The position numbers and the translations under genes were made by a program. A model generated the notes under the pieces. That model searched no databases and was not told where the DNA came from. It saw only the letters and a list, made by a program, of their open reading frames with translations. A stretch of 64,000 nucleotides of DNA from positions 3,547,501 to 3,611,500 of the forward strand of contig NZ_AZUN01000001.1 of assembly GCF_000527095.1 (NCBI RefSeq), in the 5' to 3' direction. The DNA is from Methylomicrobium lacus LW14. Its GTDB lineage: Bacteria; Pseudomonadota; Gammaproteobacteria; Methylococcales; Methylomonadaceae. Below, piece after piece: positions 8,908 through 18,090 of the stretch; within the stretch, counting starts at the first letter, position 1, and each line of letters begins with the position of its first letter.

Positions 8908-9573
8908 TTATTTCCTCGCGTGCGCGTCCGAATTGAACGCGATATGCAGAAAGCCGTCGGCGAAATTTTCGAGGCCGACCCGGTGCTGCTTGGCGCGCTT
9001 CACGAAATAGTTGTAGGCGAGCACCGCCGGCACCGCGACCGCGATGCCGATCGCGGTCGCGATCAGCGCATCGCCGATCGGGCCTGCGACCACGTCGAGG
9101 CTCGCCGAGCCGCTCTTACTGATGTCCTGTAGCGCATTCATGATGCCGAGCACGGTGCCGAAGAGGCCGACGAAAGGCGCGGTGCTGCCGATGCTGGCCA
9201 GCATGGTCAGGCCGCTTTCCATCGTCCGCAGTTCCTGTTGGGTCTGGATGCGCAGGGCCTGCTCCAACAATGCTTCCGGCTCGCCGCGGTACTTCAGCGC
9301 CGCGCCGCCGGTTTGTTTCAGGTCGGCCAGCCAGGCGAAACCGCGTTGTGCGATGTTTGCCTTTGGGCCGCGCGCCAGGCTCGGCGGCAGAATTTCGGCC
9401 GCTTCCAGATTCGGCGCGTCCCAAAAGACCAGGAGGTAGCGCTCGTTGTTGCGGTTGTTTTGTCTAAACTGCCAGGCCTTGAATACGATGATCGTCCAGG
9501 TGATCACCGAGAAAATCAGCAAGGTATAGAGGGTTCCATTGATGATCACTGACGGTGGAATTTGCAGGGGCAT
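8908..9573 (-). CDS. exbB: ExbB/TolQ-family proton channel protein
   Basis: The 221-residue inner-membrane protein has three hydrophobic segments (VIINGTLYTLLIFSVITWTI; APFVGLFGTVLGIMNAL; ALIATAIGIAVAVPAVLAYN) in the MotA/TolQ/ExbB pattern. Partner of ExbD and TonB. It lies 16 bases downstream of tonB. Confidence 0.9.
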   Translation of the reverse strand: MPLQIPPSVIINGTLYTLLIFSVITWTIIVFKAWQFRQNNRNNERYLLVFWDAPNLEAAEILPPSLARGPKANIAQRGFAWLADLKQTGGAALKYRGEPEALLEQALRIQTQQELRTMESGLTMLASIGSTAPFVGLFGTVLGIMNALQDISKSGSASLDVVAGPIGDALIATAIGIAVAVPAVLAYNYFVKRAKQHRVGLENFADGFLHIAFNSDAHARK

Positions 9574-9589
9574 TCACTTCTCCAGAGGG

Positions 9590-10336
9590 TTATTCGTTCA
9601 ATTTGAATTGCATCGGTACGGTGACCGTGCTGGCGACCGGCGTGTCGCCGCGTTTGGCCGGAATGAAGGTCCAGTTTTTGACCGCCTCGATCGCGGCTTC
9701 GTCGAGCATTTCATGGCCGCTGCTTTGCTGCACCGAAATGCCGGCACTATGGCCGTCGGCGGTCACCTGGACGCGCAGCAGCACTTTGCCTTGCCAGCCG
9801 CGGCTTTTCGCAATGCGCGGGTATTCGGGCTTCGGATTGGATTTGTAATTGGCTTTATAGTTCGCCTCGGTAAAGGTTTCGGTCTTCGGCGGTTGCGCCG
9901 CCGGTGCTACCGCGGGCCTTGGCGGTGCCGAAATCGGCGGCGCCGGGCTTTCTTGCCGGGGCGCCGCAGGCTCGGGTTTTGCTGCCGGTGCGGGTTCAGG
10001 CGTAGGGGCGCGGACGGGCTTCGGGGCTACCTGCGTTTTCTTCGGCATGACCGGCGCTTTTTTCGGCTTGACTGGTTTGGGCTGCGGTTTGGGCGGCACG
10101 ACCGGCGGCGCGGGCGGAGCCGGTTTTGCTGGCTGCGGCGCCGGCGCGGCGATCAGCGCCACATCCATCACCAGGGGTTTTGCGGGCGTTTCCGGCTCGT
10201 CAGGCCGATGCAGATAAGCGATCAGCGCGGCATGCAGCAGCAAAATCATTAAAAACACAGAGATCCATTGCCGCCGCGAGCTTTCTTCGTCGTGTTGCTT
10301 GCCCCGGGCGTTTTCCTGGGTTTTAAAAGACTGCAT
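9590..10336 (-). CDS. tonB: TonB energy transducer
   Basis: The 248-residue protein has an N-terminal signal anchor (WISVFLMILLLHAALIAYLH) and a long Pro/Lys/Ala periplasmic spacer of about 110 residues. The C-terminal TonB domain reads NPKPEYPRIAKSRGWQGKVLLR and ends near TVPMQFKLNE. It transmits proton-motive force to outer-membrane receptors. No TonB-dependent receptor gene is in the window. It leads the tonB-exbB-exbD-ABC run. Confidence 0.92.
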   Translation of the reverse strand: MQSFKTQENARGKQHDEESSRRQWISVFLMILLLHAALIAYLHRPDEPETPAKPLVMDVALIAAPAPQPAKPAPPAPPVVPPKPQPKPVKPKKAPVMPKKTQVAPKPVRAPTPEPAPAAKPEPAAPRQESPAPPISAPPRPAVAPAAQPPKTETFTEANYKANYKSNPKPEYPRIAKSRGWQGKVLLRVQVTADGHSAGISVQQSSGHEMLDEAAIEAVKNWTFIPAKRGDTPVASTVTVPMQFKLNE

Positions 10337-10538
10337 TGCCGTGATCAGACCGAAACGTAATAAGCCGGGTATTTTAATGGTCCCGGCTGGGATTTACCAA
10401 TCGGCGGCGCTTTCGCTTCGAGCCGATGCCGGGCGACCTGCAAATCGGCGTTAACCGCAAAAGCGAAAGATGATAAAATCCCGATGTTTACATTCATTTC
10501 ATTATCCGCCGTGCAAACGGCGCAGCCAAGATTACAGC

Positions 10539-12389
10539 ATGTCCTTTCATCACAGTTCATACCGCCATTTATCTCTGCTTGCCGCCGCCTTGCTGACTGC
10601 CTGCGCGGAAACCCGCCAGATCGCGATAGATCGGCCCGAAATGACGCCGCAGCCTTTGCAGCCGCTGGCCGGGTTTCAGGCGATCGATGGCGACGATTAT
10701 TACGTTCGCCTGGTTTCCGAATTTTCCGCTCAGGGCGACAATTTCCTGAAAGGCGGCTGTTCGGACCTCGCGCCTTACCAAAAAGGCGACTTGTCTGCCG
10801 CGTTGGTTTACCGTGTCCGCAACGACGTGGTCAAATTCCAGGGCGAGGCATCCGGCTTCCTTTACCAGGCCACGACCGGCAAGTGCAATTTCAGGTTCGA
10901 TGCGAAAAAACTGACTCTGACGCCGTGGCTGCGTCTCGACAACGGCAGAGAAACGCAGGTCGATTATGATTTCTACACCAATGCGAACAGCGACCTGGAT
11001 GTTTCGAGCCTGGTCGGCGACGTGAATGCCGCGAGCGGCATTTTGGCGATGACCGGCGCGGGGCTGGGCGTCGCGGTGATGGGGCAGTTGGCCGGGCAGT
11101 GGATGCAGAGCAGCCAACAAGCGGCTCCGGCCCAAAATCAGTCATCCGCGAAGCAGAGCTCCGAATCGCATTCGTTGCCGGCGCTGGCCGCCTACAGCGG
11201 CAAGACCGGCAAGCTGAATCAGACCGTCTTCAAGGTCTTTCAGGTCGACGAAGGCGGCCTCAATCTGCTCGGCGCCGAAACCAAACCGTTGGGCGAGCTG
11301 AAGATTTATCCCGAAATCGTGCCGACGCTGCTTCTGCGTACCGGTTCTGACGGCGTGCCCGACGCCCATGATTTGTCTTTCGAGGAACTGAGCCATTCGA
11401 CGATCAAGTCGGCTGGAGGCGACATCAAGCTGGAGCAATTGATCGCCCAGTCGCCGCCGCTCGACAGACCGAATTTAAAGCTGGACTGGAAAAATTACGC
11501 GGATGTCGAAACGAACTGCCGTAAATTGAAACTGACCCTGAAGGCGCTCGGCTTCAACAAGTTCGACCGCAATGCACTGCTGTATTATTTCCTCGCCAAT
11601 AGCGGCGACTGGAAAAATTACAACATCGACCGGCGCCGGGCGACGGACAACGACATGCGTCCGAAAACGATCGCGGCCTACCGCGACAAGAATTTCGGCG
11701 CCTGTCTGGCGGAAGACGATTATGCGGTGATGAAGGTGATGGGGCTGGCAGTCAATACGCCCGCCGATTGGGATCAGCTCGGCGCCACCAGCCGCCAACA
11801 GGAGCAGTTATTCTCGCCCCTGCAATCGATCGAACGGCAGTTGCTGGCGGTGCTCCGCAATACCTCGGCCGCCGAGATGGAAAGGCAATTGTATCCGCTG
11901 TTGATGACCGCCGATAAAGCGAACGGCAAGGTCTTGCTGCAAAACCATCTGGGCGATTTCGGCCTGGAAAAGTTGCTGAATCCGCCGGCGGTTCCCGCTG
12001 CGCCTCAGTCTGCCGATACCGCCTTGCCACCGGCGCCTGCACCGGTTGTGCCGGCAGCCCCGTCCCTTTCGACGATTCCGGGCGAAGGCATTCAGGTCAG
12101 CGCGAAGCAACTGGCCGAGGTCTTTCTGGGCCTTAAAATCGGCGAACTGAGCTGCGCGCGTCCGGCGCCAGGACAGCAGGGCAAGGGCATCGGCATCCTG
12201 CTTTTCACAACTAAGGAAGGCGGTCCCTGGGCCAAAGGCGGCGCGCTCGAATTCGAATTCGCGGACGGCAAAGTTAACCGTCTGGCCTTTCAATTACCCA
12301 CTTACCGGGATTTCGAGCAGGACATCGCCGACCGCCCCGAAGTCGGCGGCTGCCGGATCGACCCGGCGTGGCTTGCGAAACTGCATTGA
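10539..12389 (+). CDS. putative lipoprotein, 616 aa, unknown function
   Basis: The ATG at 10539 is chosen because it places a lipoprotein signal (YRHLSLLAAALLTAC, lipobox LTAC) at the N-terminus; an in-frame start at 10470 would add 23 residues ahead of it. The mature protein has a hydrophobic Ala/Gly stretch (GILAMTGAGLGVAVMGQLAG) near residue 180, a Gln/Ser-rich linker, a polar middle and a Pro/Ala linker before the last 90 residues. It is predicted to be membrane-anchored in the periplasm. No family is recognised. It is divergent from tonB and convergent with the protease-like gene 10 bases downstream. Confidence 0.7.
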   Translation: MSFHHSSYRHLSLLAAALLTACAETRQIAIDRPEMTPQPLQPLAGFQAIDGDDYYVRLVSEFSAQGDNFLKGGCSDLAPYQKGDLSAALVYRVRNDVVKFQGEASGFLYQATTGKCNFRFDAKKLTLTPWLRLDNGRETQVDYDFYTNANSDLDVSSLVGDVNAASGILAMTGAGLGVAVMGQLAGQWMQSSQQAAPAQNQSSAKQSSESHSLPALAAYSGKTGKLNQTVFKVFQVDEGGLNLLGAETKPLGELKIYPEIVPTLLLRTGSDGVPDAHDLSFEELSHSTIKSAGGDIKLEQLIAQSPPLDRPNLKLDWKNYADVETNCRKLKLTLKALGFNKFDRNALLYYFLANSGDWKNYNIDRRRATDNDMRPKTIAAYRDKNFGACLAEDDYAVMKVMGLAVNTPADWDQLGATSRQQEQLFSPLQSIERQLLAVLRNTSAAEMERQLYPLLMTADKANGKVLLQNHLGDFGLEKLLNPPAVPAAPQSADTALPPAPAPVVPAAPSLSTIPGEGIQVSAKQLAEVFLGLKIGELSCARPAPGQQGKGIGILLFTTKEGGPWAKGGALEFEFADGKVNRLAFQLPTYRDFEQDIADRPEVGGCRIDPAWLAKLH

Positions 12390-12399
12390 GAATAAAGGC

Positions 12400-12948
12400 T
12401 TAAGGCTGGCTAATGCGCAACTCGCCGTTATCCTGCGCGATCTTGTAATGCTGGAGGACGTTCATGCCGAGCAGGGGCTGGCTCAGATTCGGCACGATCA
12501 TGCTTTCCGCATCCTTGACCACGAAATTGCCGAATTTCAATTCCGGGATCACCGCGGTGCAGGCTTCGGTGATGCCGTTCGCGGTTTCCATCAGCGCCTT
12601 GTCTTTGCAATGGATGCCCGCCGCGGACGCGATGACGTTGGGCAGCGAAACGACCGAAGCGCCGGTATCGATCACAAAAATGAGCGGTTTGTCGTTGACC
12701 GCGCCGTCGACAAAATAATGCCCGCTGCCGTGCTGTTTGAGCGCCAGCGGCGTGGCGGCTTCGGCCGGTTGGGTTTTGATGGTCGGCGTCCAGGATGAGA
12801 GCGTTTCGACGTTGGCCGCGCAAGGCGTTTTTTGATAAAGCAGGCGGCCTTCCGAATTTTTGCATTTGTAGATTTGATCGCCTAGCGTTGGCGCGCAGGA
12901 TGCGGCCAAAAGCGCGCCGACGGTCAACTGAATGGCTGATTTGCGCAT
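12400..12948 (-). CDS. exported DUF4124 plus retropepsin-like aspartic protease
   Basis: The start at 12948 is chosen for its GGGGAAG ribosome-binding site and the resulting signal peptide (MRKSAIQLTVGALLAASCA). Residues 25-45 (DQIYKCKNSEGRLLYQKTPC) match the DUF4124 pattern. The C-terminal 110 residues are a retroviral-type aspartic protease domain with active site VIDTGASVVSLP and a later LLGMNVL segment. It probably acts on periplasmic substrates as a dimer. A paralogue with about 50 per cent identity over this domain is at 25650-26174. Confidence 0.85.
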   Translation of the reverse strand: MRKSAIQLTVGALLAASCAPTLGDQIYKCKNSEGRLLYQKTPCAANVETLSSWTPTIKTQPAEAATPLALKQHGSGHYFVDGAVNDKPLIFVIDTGASVVSLPNVIASAAGIHCKDKALMETANGITEACTAVIPELKFGNFVVKDAESMIVPNLSQPLLGMNVLQHYKIAQDNGELRISQP

Positions 12949-13198
12949 AACTTCCCCGGATGAAATGTATTTTTGATTCCGTCGGCAGCAGGCCGCGTAG
13001 GATTCACCGTACACTATAGTCGATCCGGCGAAACGTGACGTTATGCTATCGGCAAATCCGCTCCCTGCGAGACGCTCTGAACAGGAGGCTTGTAGAATGA
13101 GCACAAAGATTAACCCGCTGGCCCTGAGTCGTCGCTGTGCCTTAGCCGATGTATTTATTGCCGGAGATCGGCAAGGTTTTGTTGCTGTCTTGACTTCC

Positions 13199-14140
13199 CT
13201 ATCCGTCAGTCAACTGTGTGCACTTTTGCTTCGCCGCTGCCGGCGCGTAGAGAAAATCCTGATACGGCGCATTGTCTTTTTCGGCCAGGCCGAGTTTTTC
13301 GCGCTCGGCGCACCAGCGTCTTTGAAAATAGTCCGCAAACAGATCGGGCATGTTCCAGTTGGCCGATTCGAAGGAATACTCCGTGCGGGTCTTAATGTCG
13401 GCCTGCCAGTGCAGGTATGGCATCCTGCCGACCGGTTCGGAGAGATAGAAGCTGTTGTAGATTTCCATCATTTTCGGCGCGTTGCGCAGGATGATGAACA
13501 GCGGGATACTCGGCAACGAGTCGTAGACGAAAACGCCGAGCGAGCCTTCGCTGCGGTTGTCGATGCGCCCGGCGATGTCTTCGAGCGCGGACAGGAACAG
13601 GCGATTGTTTTGGCGAAACTCCTCGGCCTCGTAGCCGATGATTTCGCTGGCGCACAGTTCGGAAATCGAACAATCCTTTAAAATCAGCATCCTGACGTGC
13701 ACGCCTCTGCGGATCGCATGCTCCAGTTCGCGGCAGTGATGTTTGTAACGCGGATCGAAGGTAATCAGCCAATACACATAATCGCCGTGATAAAGTCCGT
13801 GCATCAGCTCGGAAAAATCCAGTTCCTTGTTGGTGATTCCGACAAAGCCGCGTTTGGTCGCGTTGATCACGGTGCCGTCGATATATTTGGTCAGCACGTT
13901 CTGAAACATTTTCTCGGTTTCCCGGCGTTCTTCGGTCGCGATGATCCAGTGATGAAAAAAACCGACCGAAATCACGACCGAGGTGAACAGGCCGAATTCG
14001 GAGATCAGTTTCAGCAGCCAGACGTAATCTTTATCGGGAAGATCGGTTGCCAGCACGCCGAAGATTTTGTAGACCACAAATCCGCCAAAAATCAAAACCA
14101 GCGCGAACAGCCATTTCAGGATGGTAATATTCGATGACAT
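13199..14140 (-). CDS. membrane-anchored protein of unknown function, 313 aa
   Basis: Two hydrophobic segments at the N-terminus (ILKWLFALVLIFGGFVVYKIF and FGLFTSVVISVGFFHHWII) anchor a cytoplasmic domain of about 240 residues. The soluble part has an alternation of strands and helices (VYWLITFDPRYKHHCRELEHA, RRGVHVRMLILKD) reminiscent of phospholipase-D-like folds. No HKD motif is seen, so the assignment is weak. GGGGAAAGG stands before the ATG. It is followed by its own intergenic gap and has no obvious operon partner. Confidence 0.65.
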   Translation of the reverse strand: MSSNITILKWLFALVLIFGGFVVYKIFGVLATDLPDKDYVWLLKLISEFGLFTSVVISVGFFHHWIIATEERRETEKMFQNVLTKYIDGTVINATKRGFVGITNKELDFSELMHGLYHGDYVYWLITFDPRYKHHCRELEHAIRRGVHVRMLILKDCSISELCASEIIGYEAEEFRQNNRLFLSALEDIAGRIDNRSEGSLGVFVYDSLPSIPLFIILRNAPKMMEIYNSFYLSEPVGRMPYLHWQADIKTRTEYSFESANWNMPDLFADYFQRRWCAEREKLGLAEKDNAPYQDFLYAPAAAKQKCTQLTDG

Positions 14141-14262
14141 GGCCTTTCCCCTTTGCTTTTCGGGGCGAAAATTATTGATAATGAGGCTCTCTGTTATGGG
14201 TTACGCGACATTTTTTAACAGCTATTGGACCCTGTAGCACAGCATTAAATTCATTCTTTGAG

Positions 14263-14469
14263 ATGCATAGCGGCAAGGAAGCGGCCGAACATATCCGGAA
14301 GAAATACGCTCATTTCAAGGACCAGATTGCGACGGCGGAGGATTTCATCGCGCTGAGCGCGACGAAGAGCGAGCTGAGCGGGAAAAAATACCGGGTGTTT
14401 TGCGCGGGTGAAAAGGTGCAGGACAGCGAGCGGTGGCTGCTGGGCGAGCTGAAGTCGTACCGGCAATAA
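14263..14469 (+). CDS. small hypothetical protein, 68 aa
   Basis: This short basic, helical frame (MHSGKEAAEHIRKKYAHFKD) has only a weak TTGAG upstream. The opposite strand is also open over the same interval, but its product is less protein-like. No family is recognised. It may be a fragment. Confidence 0.35.
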   Translation: MHSGKEAAEHIRKKYAHFKDQIATAEDFIALSATKSELSGKKYRVFCAGEKVQDSERWLLGELKSYRQ

Positions 14470-14490
14470 GATGCGCCGGAGTCGAAGTTT

Positions 14491-14811
14491 TTACAGGTCC
14501 GCGGCGGTCAGGATTTTGTAAAAATGATAGGCCGGTTCTTCGTAGGGATGGACGGCCAGCAGGGTCTGCACGACGGCTTGGATCGCTTCGTCCCGGCAGA
14601 TCATCTCGACCTTGTATTCGGTCAGCCTTTCCAGTCTATCCGTTTCTCCCCGATGCGGCCGGCTGCCTGCCAGCGGCCGAAACTGGCCCTCGCCCCGCAC
14701 CTGCCAGCAGCAGCGGTCATAGGCCTCGTAGTAGCCGGCGCCCTGCGCAAACAGGGCTGCCTTGACCGCTTCAAGATGCGATTCGGGGACGTAGAAACAG
14801 AGTTGGTACAT
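14491..14811 (-). CDS. NIF3-related (COG3323-type) small protein, 104 aa
   Basis: The start at 14811 gives MYQLCFYVPESHLEAVKAAL, the usual opening of this family; a start 18 codons earlier would include palindromic intergenic DNA. The fold is PII/CutA-like, with the conserved ending AVHPYEEPAYHFYKI. In many genomes this domain is inserted in or stands beside NIF3 dinuclear-metal proteins. The biochemical role is not established. It lies downstream of the Hsp70 operon on the same strand but after a terminator. Confidence 0.8.
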   Translation of the reverse strand: MYQLCFYVPESHLEAVKAALFAQGAGYYEAYDRCCWQVRGEGQFRPLAGSRPHRGETDRLERLTEYKVEMICRDEAIQAVVQTLLAVHPYEEPAYHFYKILTAADL

Positions 14812-14821
14812 GGAGTTCGTA

Positions 14822-14840
14822 GGGTACGCTGCGCGTACCC
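14822..14840. repeat. palindrome GGGTACGC-TGC-GCGTACCC
   Basis: A perfect 8-bp inverted repeat sits immediately upstream of the NIF3-like start. It resembles the REP-like elements near 732 and 1182 in layout and could be a member of the same class. Confidence 0.5.
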
Positions 14841-14904
14841 TTTTCAGCTGGAAGGGGTTTTTCAACCCCGTCCTGAAAGTTTAACGCCAGCTTCGAAGTT
14901 ACAA

Positions 14905-14938
14905 TAAAACGTGCGGACGGGTTGGCAAAACCCGTCCG
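14905..14938 (-). terminator. rho-independent terminator of the Hsp70 operon
   Basis: Read on the minus strand, CGGACGGGTT-N5-AACCCGTCCG is a 10-bp perfect stem followed by CACGTTTTATT. It lies just beyond the Hsp70 stop codon at 14955. Confidence 0.7.
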
Positions 14939-14954
14939 GCGTCGGGCTTAGGGA

Positions 14955-16817
14955 TCAGTTTTCTCCCGCCCGGACATCAAACTCGATCTTCCAGCGCTGG
15001 CCGTCTTTTTGCGAAACCGCCTGCAATTCGAGCGTGCCGACTTCGGTGACCGCCGCGCCGAGATGAACCGGCACCACTTCGCCCGGACGGCGATTTTCCG
15101 GCGGCAGCGTCACTTCGATCTCGTCGAGTTCGGTCAACTCTTCGTCCGCCCAATACGCCAGGCGTTCGCCGACCTGGTCGTCGCGGCGCGAGTTCGAGGC
15201 GAAGAAGCGGAAGCGCACCGGTTCGCCGACCACGAGTCCGAATTCCTCGTCCGGCAGTTCTTCCTGAGTGCCTTCTTCCATTCCGAACGGCGCGATGCAC
15301 AAGGCTTGCAGTTCCGGCGGCAGGCCGGGCACCGCCGGCATTGCGCTTTCGACGCCGACGTAATACGAGGCCGCGGTGCCGCCCTTGATGCGCACGCCTT
15401 TGCCCTTGCGGACCACGCCGTAGTAAGACGCGCCGCGTGCGACCGCGAGATCGAGATCGGCGCCGGGCAGGAGTCTCGCTTCGGGCGCGTCTTCCGCTGT
15501 CAGCCAGGAGTTCACCACCTCGGTCAAGCGCTCGGCCAACGGCTCTGCCTTCAGCACGCCGCCGTTGAACAGGATCGCGGTCGGATGCAGGAAGGTCGCC
15601 TGTGCGGGCAGGTTGACGTCTTTCAGGTCATCGGCCGCGCTTTGCTGCTTGGCCAGGAAGGCGGCCAGATGGCGCGTGATCGCGGCATCCTGCGCATACG
15701 GCAGGCCGACGGTCCGAAGGCCGGTGCGCGGTCTTACGAGCGGTCGGTCGGCCGCGCTGACCTTCGGCATGAAGCCTTCGACCAGCACTTGATTGATTTC
15801 TTCGCGGGTCAGCTCGGTGCGCAGGGTGCCGCCGATCAAGGAGGAGCCGCGGTTCGCGACCACGATCGGCATCTGATCGACAGACGCCTCGTTGAAGATT
15901 TTTTCCTTTGCATCGCGGCAGCTGTGCATCAACGACTGCACCTGCCACGGTTCGAGCCGGCGGCCGTCTTTTTCGAGCTTGGCCTTGACCGTATAGGCGA
16001 GCGCCAAGTCCATGTTGTCGCCGCCGAGCAGGATATGGTCGCCGACCGCGACCCGGGTCAGTTCGAGGTTGCCTGCATTGTCGGTCACCGCGATCAGCGA
16101 CAGGTCGGTGGTGCCGCCGCCGATGTCGACGACCAGGATGATGTCGCCGCATTGCGCATAGTTCCGCCAGTCGCCGTGGCTTTGCTCGATCCAGCTGTAC
16201 AGCGCGGCCTGCGGTTCCTCCAGCAGGATCGCCCGACCCAGGCCGACCGCGCGCGCCGCCTCGGCGGTCAGTTCGCGGGCGGCCGGATCGAACGATGCCG
16301 GCACCGTGATCACCAGATCCTGATCTTCCAATGGCGCATCGGGGTGCAGATTGCGCCAGGCATCGTGCAGGTGCTGCAAGTACGCGGTGGTCGCCGCGAA
16401 AGGAGAGACCCGCTCGACTTCCTCGGGCGCATCGCTCGGCAGGATCGGCGACTTGCAGTCGACGCCCGCATGGCAGAGCCAGCTCTTCGCGCTCGCGACC
16501 AGGCGAATCGGCGTCTTGCTGCCGAGCGTGCGGGCGATTTCGCCGACCAGATGCTCCGGTTTTTGCGTCCAGGGCAGGGCGGTCGAGCCTTCGGCCAGTT
16601 CCGCTTCGTGCGCCTGATATAAAAACGAAGGCAGTTGCGGCTTGTCTTCGACGGAGCCGGGCGAGGTCAGCTGCGGAATCGCCAGCACTTCGGGCGAAAA
16701 GTCGTCGTGTTCGACCTGGCTCAAATCGGCATAGGACAGCACGCAATGGGTCGTGCCGAGGTCGATACCGACCGAAAAGCGCGGGCCGGACCCGGTCGCT
16801 TGAATGTCTTCGCTCAT
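14955..16817 (-). CDS. Hsp70 (DnaK-like) chaperone of the DUF2760-associated type
   Basis: The 620-residue protein has the Hsp70 nucleotide-binding motifs VGIDLGTTHCVLSYADL (phosphate 1), VVDIGGGTTDLSLIAV (phosphate 2) and FNGGVLKAEPLAERL (adenosine region). A shorter, diverged substrate-binding part follows. It is not the canonical DnaK: no grpE or dnaJ is nearby, and it overlaps a DUF2760 gene by 4 bases, the common partner of this branch. An ATP-dependent chaperone role is likely; clients are unknown. Confidence 0.88.
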   Translation of the reverse strand: MSEDIQATGSGPRFSVGIDLGTTHCVLSYADLSQVEHDDFSPEVLAIPQLTSPGSVEDKPQLPSFLYQAHEAELAEGSTALPWTQKPEHLVGEIARTLGSKTPIRLVASAKSWLCHAGVDCKSPILPSDAPEEVERVSPFAATTAYLQHLHDAWRNLHPDAPLEDQDLVITVPASFDPAARELTAEAARAVGLGRAILLEEPQAALYSWIEQSHGDWRNYAQCGDIILVVDIGGGTTDLSLIAVTDNAGNLELTRVAVGDHILLGGDNMDLALAYTVKAKLEKDGRRLEPWQVQSLMHSCRDAKEKIFNEASVDQMPIVVANRGSSLIGGTLRTELTREEINQVLVEGFMPKVSAADRPLVRPRTGLRTVGLPYAQDAAITRHLAAFLAKQQSAADDLKDVNLPAQATFLHPTAILFNGGVLKAEPLAERLTEVVNSWLTAEDAPEARLLPGADLDLAVARGASYYGVVRKGKGVRIKGGTAASYYVGVESAMPAVPGLPPELQALCIAPFGMEEGTQEELPDEEFGLVVGEPVRFRFFASNSRRDDQVGERLAYWADEELTELDEIEVTLPPENRRPGEVVPVHLGAAVTEVGTLELQAVSQKDGQRWKIEFDVRAGEN

Positions 16818-17488
16818 AATTCCACCTCTGCCGGGGCGACGATCGCCGCGTTATAGCCTTGCGTCAGTTTCGGCAGCCGGATTTGCGTGACCTGCCAGCC
16901 TTTATGCACCAGCGTGCCGGTAAACGGCGCTTCGCCGGTCACCTTGCCGGTCAGCCGCACGCTTGCCGCATCGAAGCCTTTTTGCAGCGTGACCTTGCCG
17001 CCTTCCTGTTCGCTGCGCACGGTGGCCAGGGTAAAGTGCTCGTTGATCACCTTGTTGCAGCCTTCGTGCACGACGCGCGCCGCGACGCCGATATCCGCAT
17101 CGCTGAAAGCGGAGAGGTCTTCCTTGATGAAGTCGATGAAGCGCGCCTGTTGCTGCAGAAGGCCCAGCAATTGCAGCGCGGCATCCGGGGTCGATTCTTT
17201 CAGAATCACCGGTTCCGGCGCGGGGCCGGGCACGATCTTTTCGACTTCGACGATTTTCTCGACGATCTTGACGACAGGTTCCGGAGCCGGCGCTGCGACA
17301 GGCGCAACGACAGGAGCCACGGCTGCGGCGGCATGCTTCTTCCGGCATCTGGACATGCCGATCAACATCGACAACAGCACGCAGATCAGGATCAGCGCCA
17401 ATACCGCGGCGGTGCCGGCCAGGCAAACGTGCCAGAGGTCAAAGGTGGTCGGTCGCAGGGACAAATCGATTGCATATTGCATATTCAT
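16814..17488 (-). CDS. DUF2760 membrane protein, partner of Hsp70
   Basis: The ATG at 17488 has AAGGAG five bases upstream, and an alternative GTG two codons earlier overlaps that site. The 224-residue protein has one N-terminal transmembrane helix (AGTAAVLALILICVLLSMLIG) and a Val/Pro/Glu linker (KIVEKIVEVEKIV). A C-terminal DUF2760 domain (LQLLGLLQQQARFIDFIKED, ending AAIVAPAEVEL) follows. It may tether the Hsp70 to the inner membrane; this is inferred from gene pairing. Confidence 0.85.
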   Translation of the reverse strand: MNMQYAIDLSLRPTTFDLWHVCLAGTAAVLALILICVLLSMLIGMSRCRKKHAAAAVAPVVAPVAAPAPEPVVKIVEKIVEVEKIVPGPAPEPVILKESTPDAALQLLGLLQQQARFIDFIKEDLSAFSDADIGVAARVVHEGCNKVINEHFTLATVRSEQEGGKVTLQKGFDAASVRLTGKVTGEAPFTGTLVHKGWQVTQIRLPKLTQGYNAAIVAPAEVEL

Positions 17489-17497
17489 AATCACTCC

Positions 17498-17881
17498 TTA
17501 TTTGGTTTGGCCGGCATCGCGCGCGGCGGCCGCAAACATCAGGTTTTGCAGCACCGCGCGGGTCGTTTGCATGCGCATCTGCTTCAAATGGCGGCCAATG
17601 ATCACCTCGGGCACTTTTTCGCCCGCATAGACATCGTGCATCTTCGCCAACTCCGACTCGCATTGTTTGATGACTTGTTCGGTGCCGGCGCGCACATCGA
17701 CTGACTGATAAGCGGGTTTGCGCATCTCGGCATCCACGCATTTTCTGTAGTCGAACTGGGATGACTGGATTTTCTTGATCGTGGCGTCCGACAAGGTGGT
17801 GTTGTGCCATTCATTTTTCGGGTCGTCCGCAAAAACGGCGAAGGAGGACGACAATAAAACAAGGAAAAGAAACTGTTTCAT
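17498..17881 (-). CDS. small exported protein upstream of DUF2760/Hsp70
   Basis: This 127-residue protein has a signal peptide (MKQFLFLVLLSSSFAVFA, cleavage FA-DD). The mature part is helical with two Cys (KCVDAEMRK and QCESELAKM). It ends nine bases before the DUF2760 start, so it probably leads the three-gene operon. The family is not recognised. Confidence 0.72.
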   Translation of the reverse strand: MKQFLFLVLLSSSFAVFADDPKNEWHNTTLSDATIKKIQSSQFDYRKCVDAEMRKPAYQSVDVRAGTEQVIKQCESELAKMHDVYAGEKVPEVIIGRHLKQMRMQTTRAVLQNLMFAAAARDAGQTK

Positions 17882-18051
17882 AGGATTCTCGGGATGATTA
17901 AAGGGTAAACAAGCAATCGATTTTGCCGGCCGCGCACGACCGGCCGGTTCTTGGTCGATATTAGGGCAATGCGCGTTTTTTCAAGCGGCACAGCGGCGAA
18001 CGTTTTGCCGATGAAAACAATAAATTCAACAGGTTAAAAAGCATCTTGAGG

Positions 18052-18057
18052 TATAAT
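18052..18057 (+). promoter_or_regulatory. -10 box TATAAT of the spermidine-synthase-like gene
   Basis: A perfect TATAAT lies 34 bases before the chosen ATG at 18091. The -35 region is weak. The box overlaps the start of an upstream TTG frame at 18046, which argues against initiation there. Confidence 0.5.
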
Positions 18058-18090
18058 GGGGACAGTATATTGGAAACTTGCGTCAAAGGC

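Noticed and set aside
13043..13681. Plus-strand frame over the end of the 13199-14140 gene
   Set aside because: Most of it is antisense to a convincing membrane protein, and its unique 5' part has no ribosome-binding site.
15009..16622. Plus-strand open frame of 537 codons
   Set aside because: It is the antisense shadow of the Hsp70 gene in GC-rich DNA and has no recognisable domain.
18046..18090. TTG start extending the spermidine-synthase-like protein
   Set aside because: It would place the start over the TATAAT box; the ATG at 18091 fits the domain.
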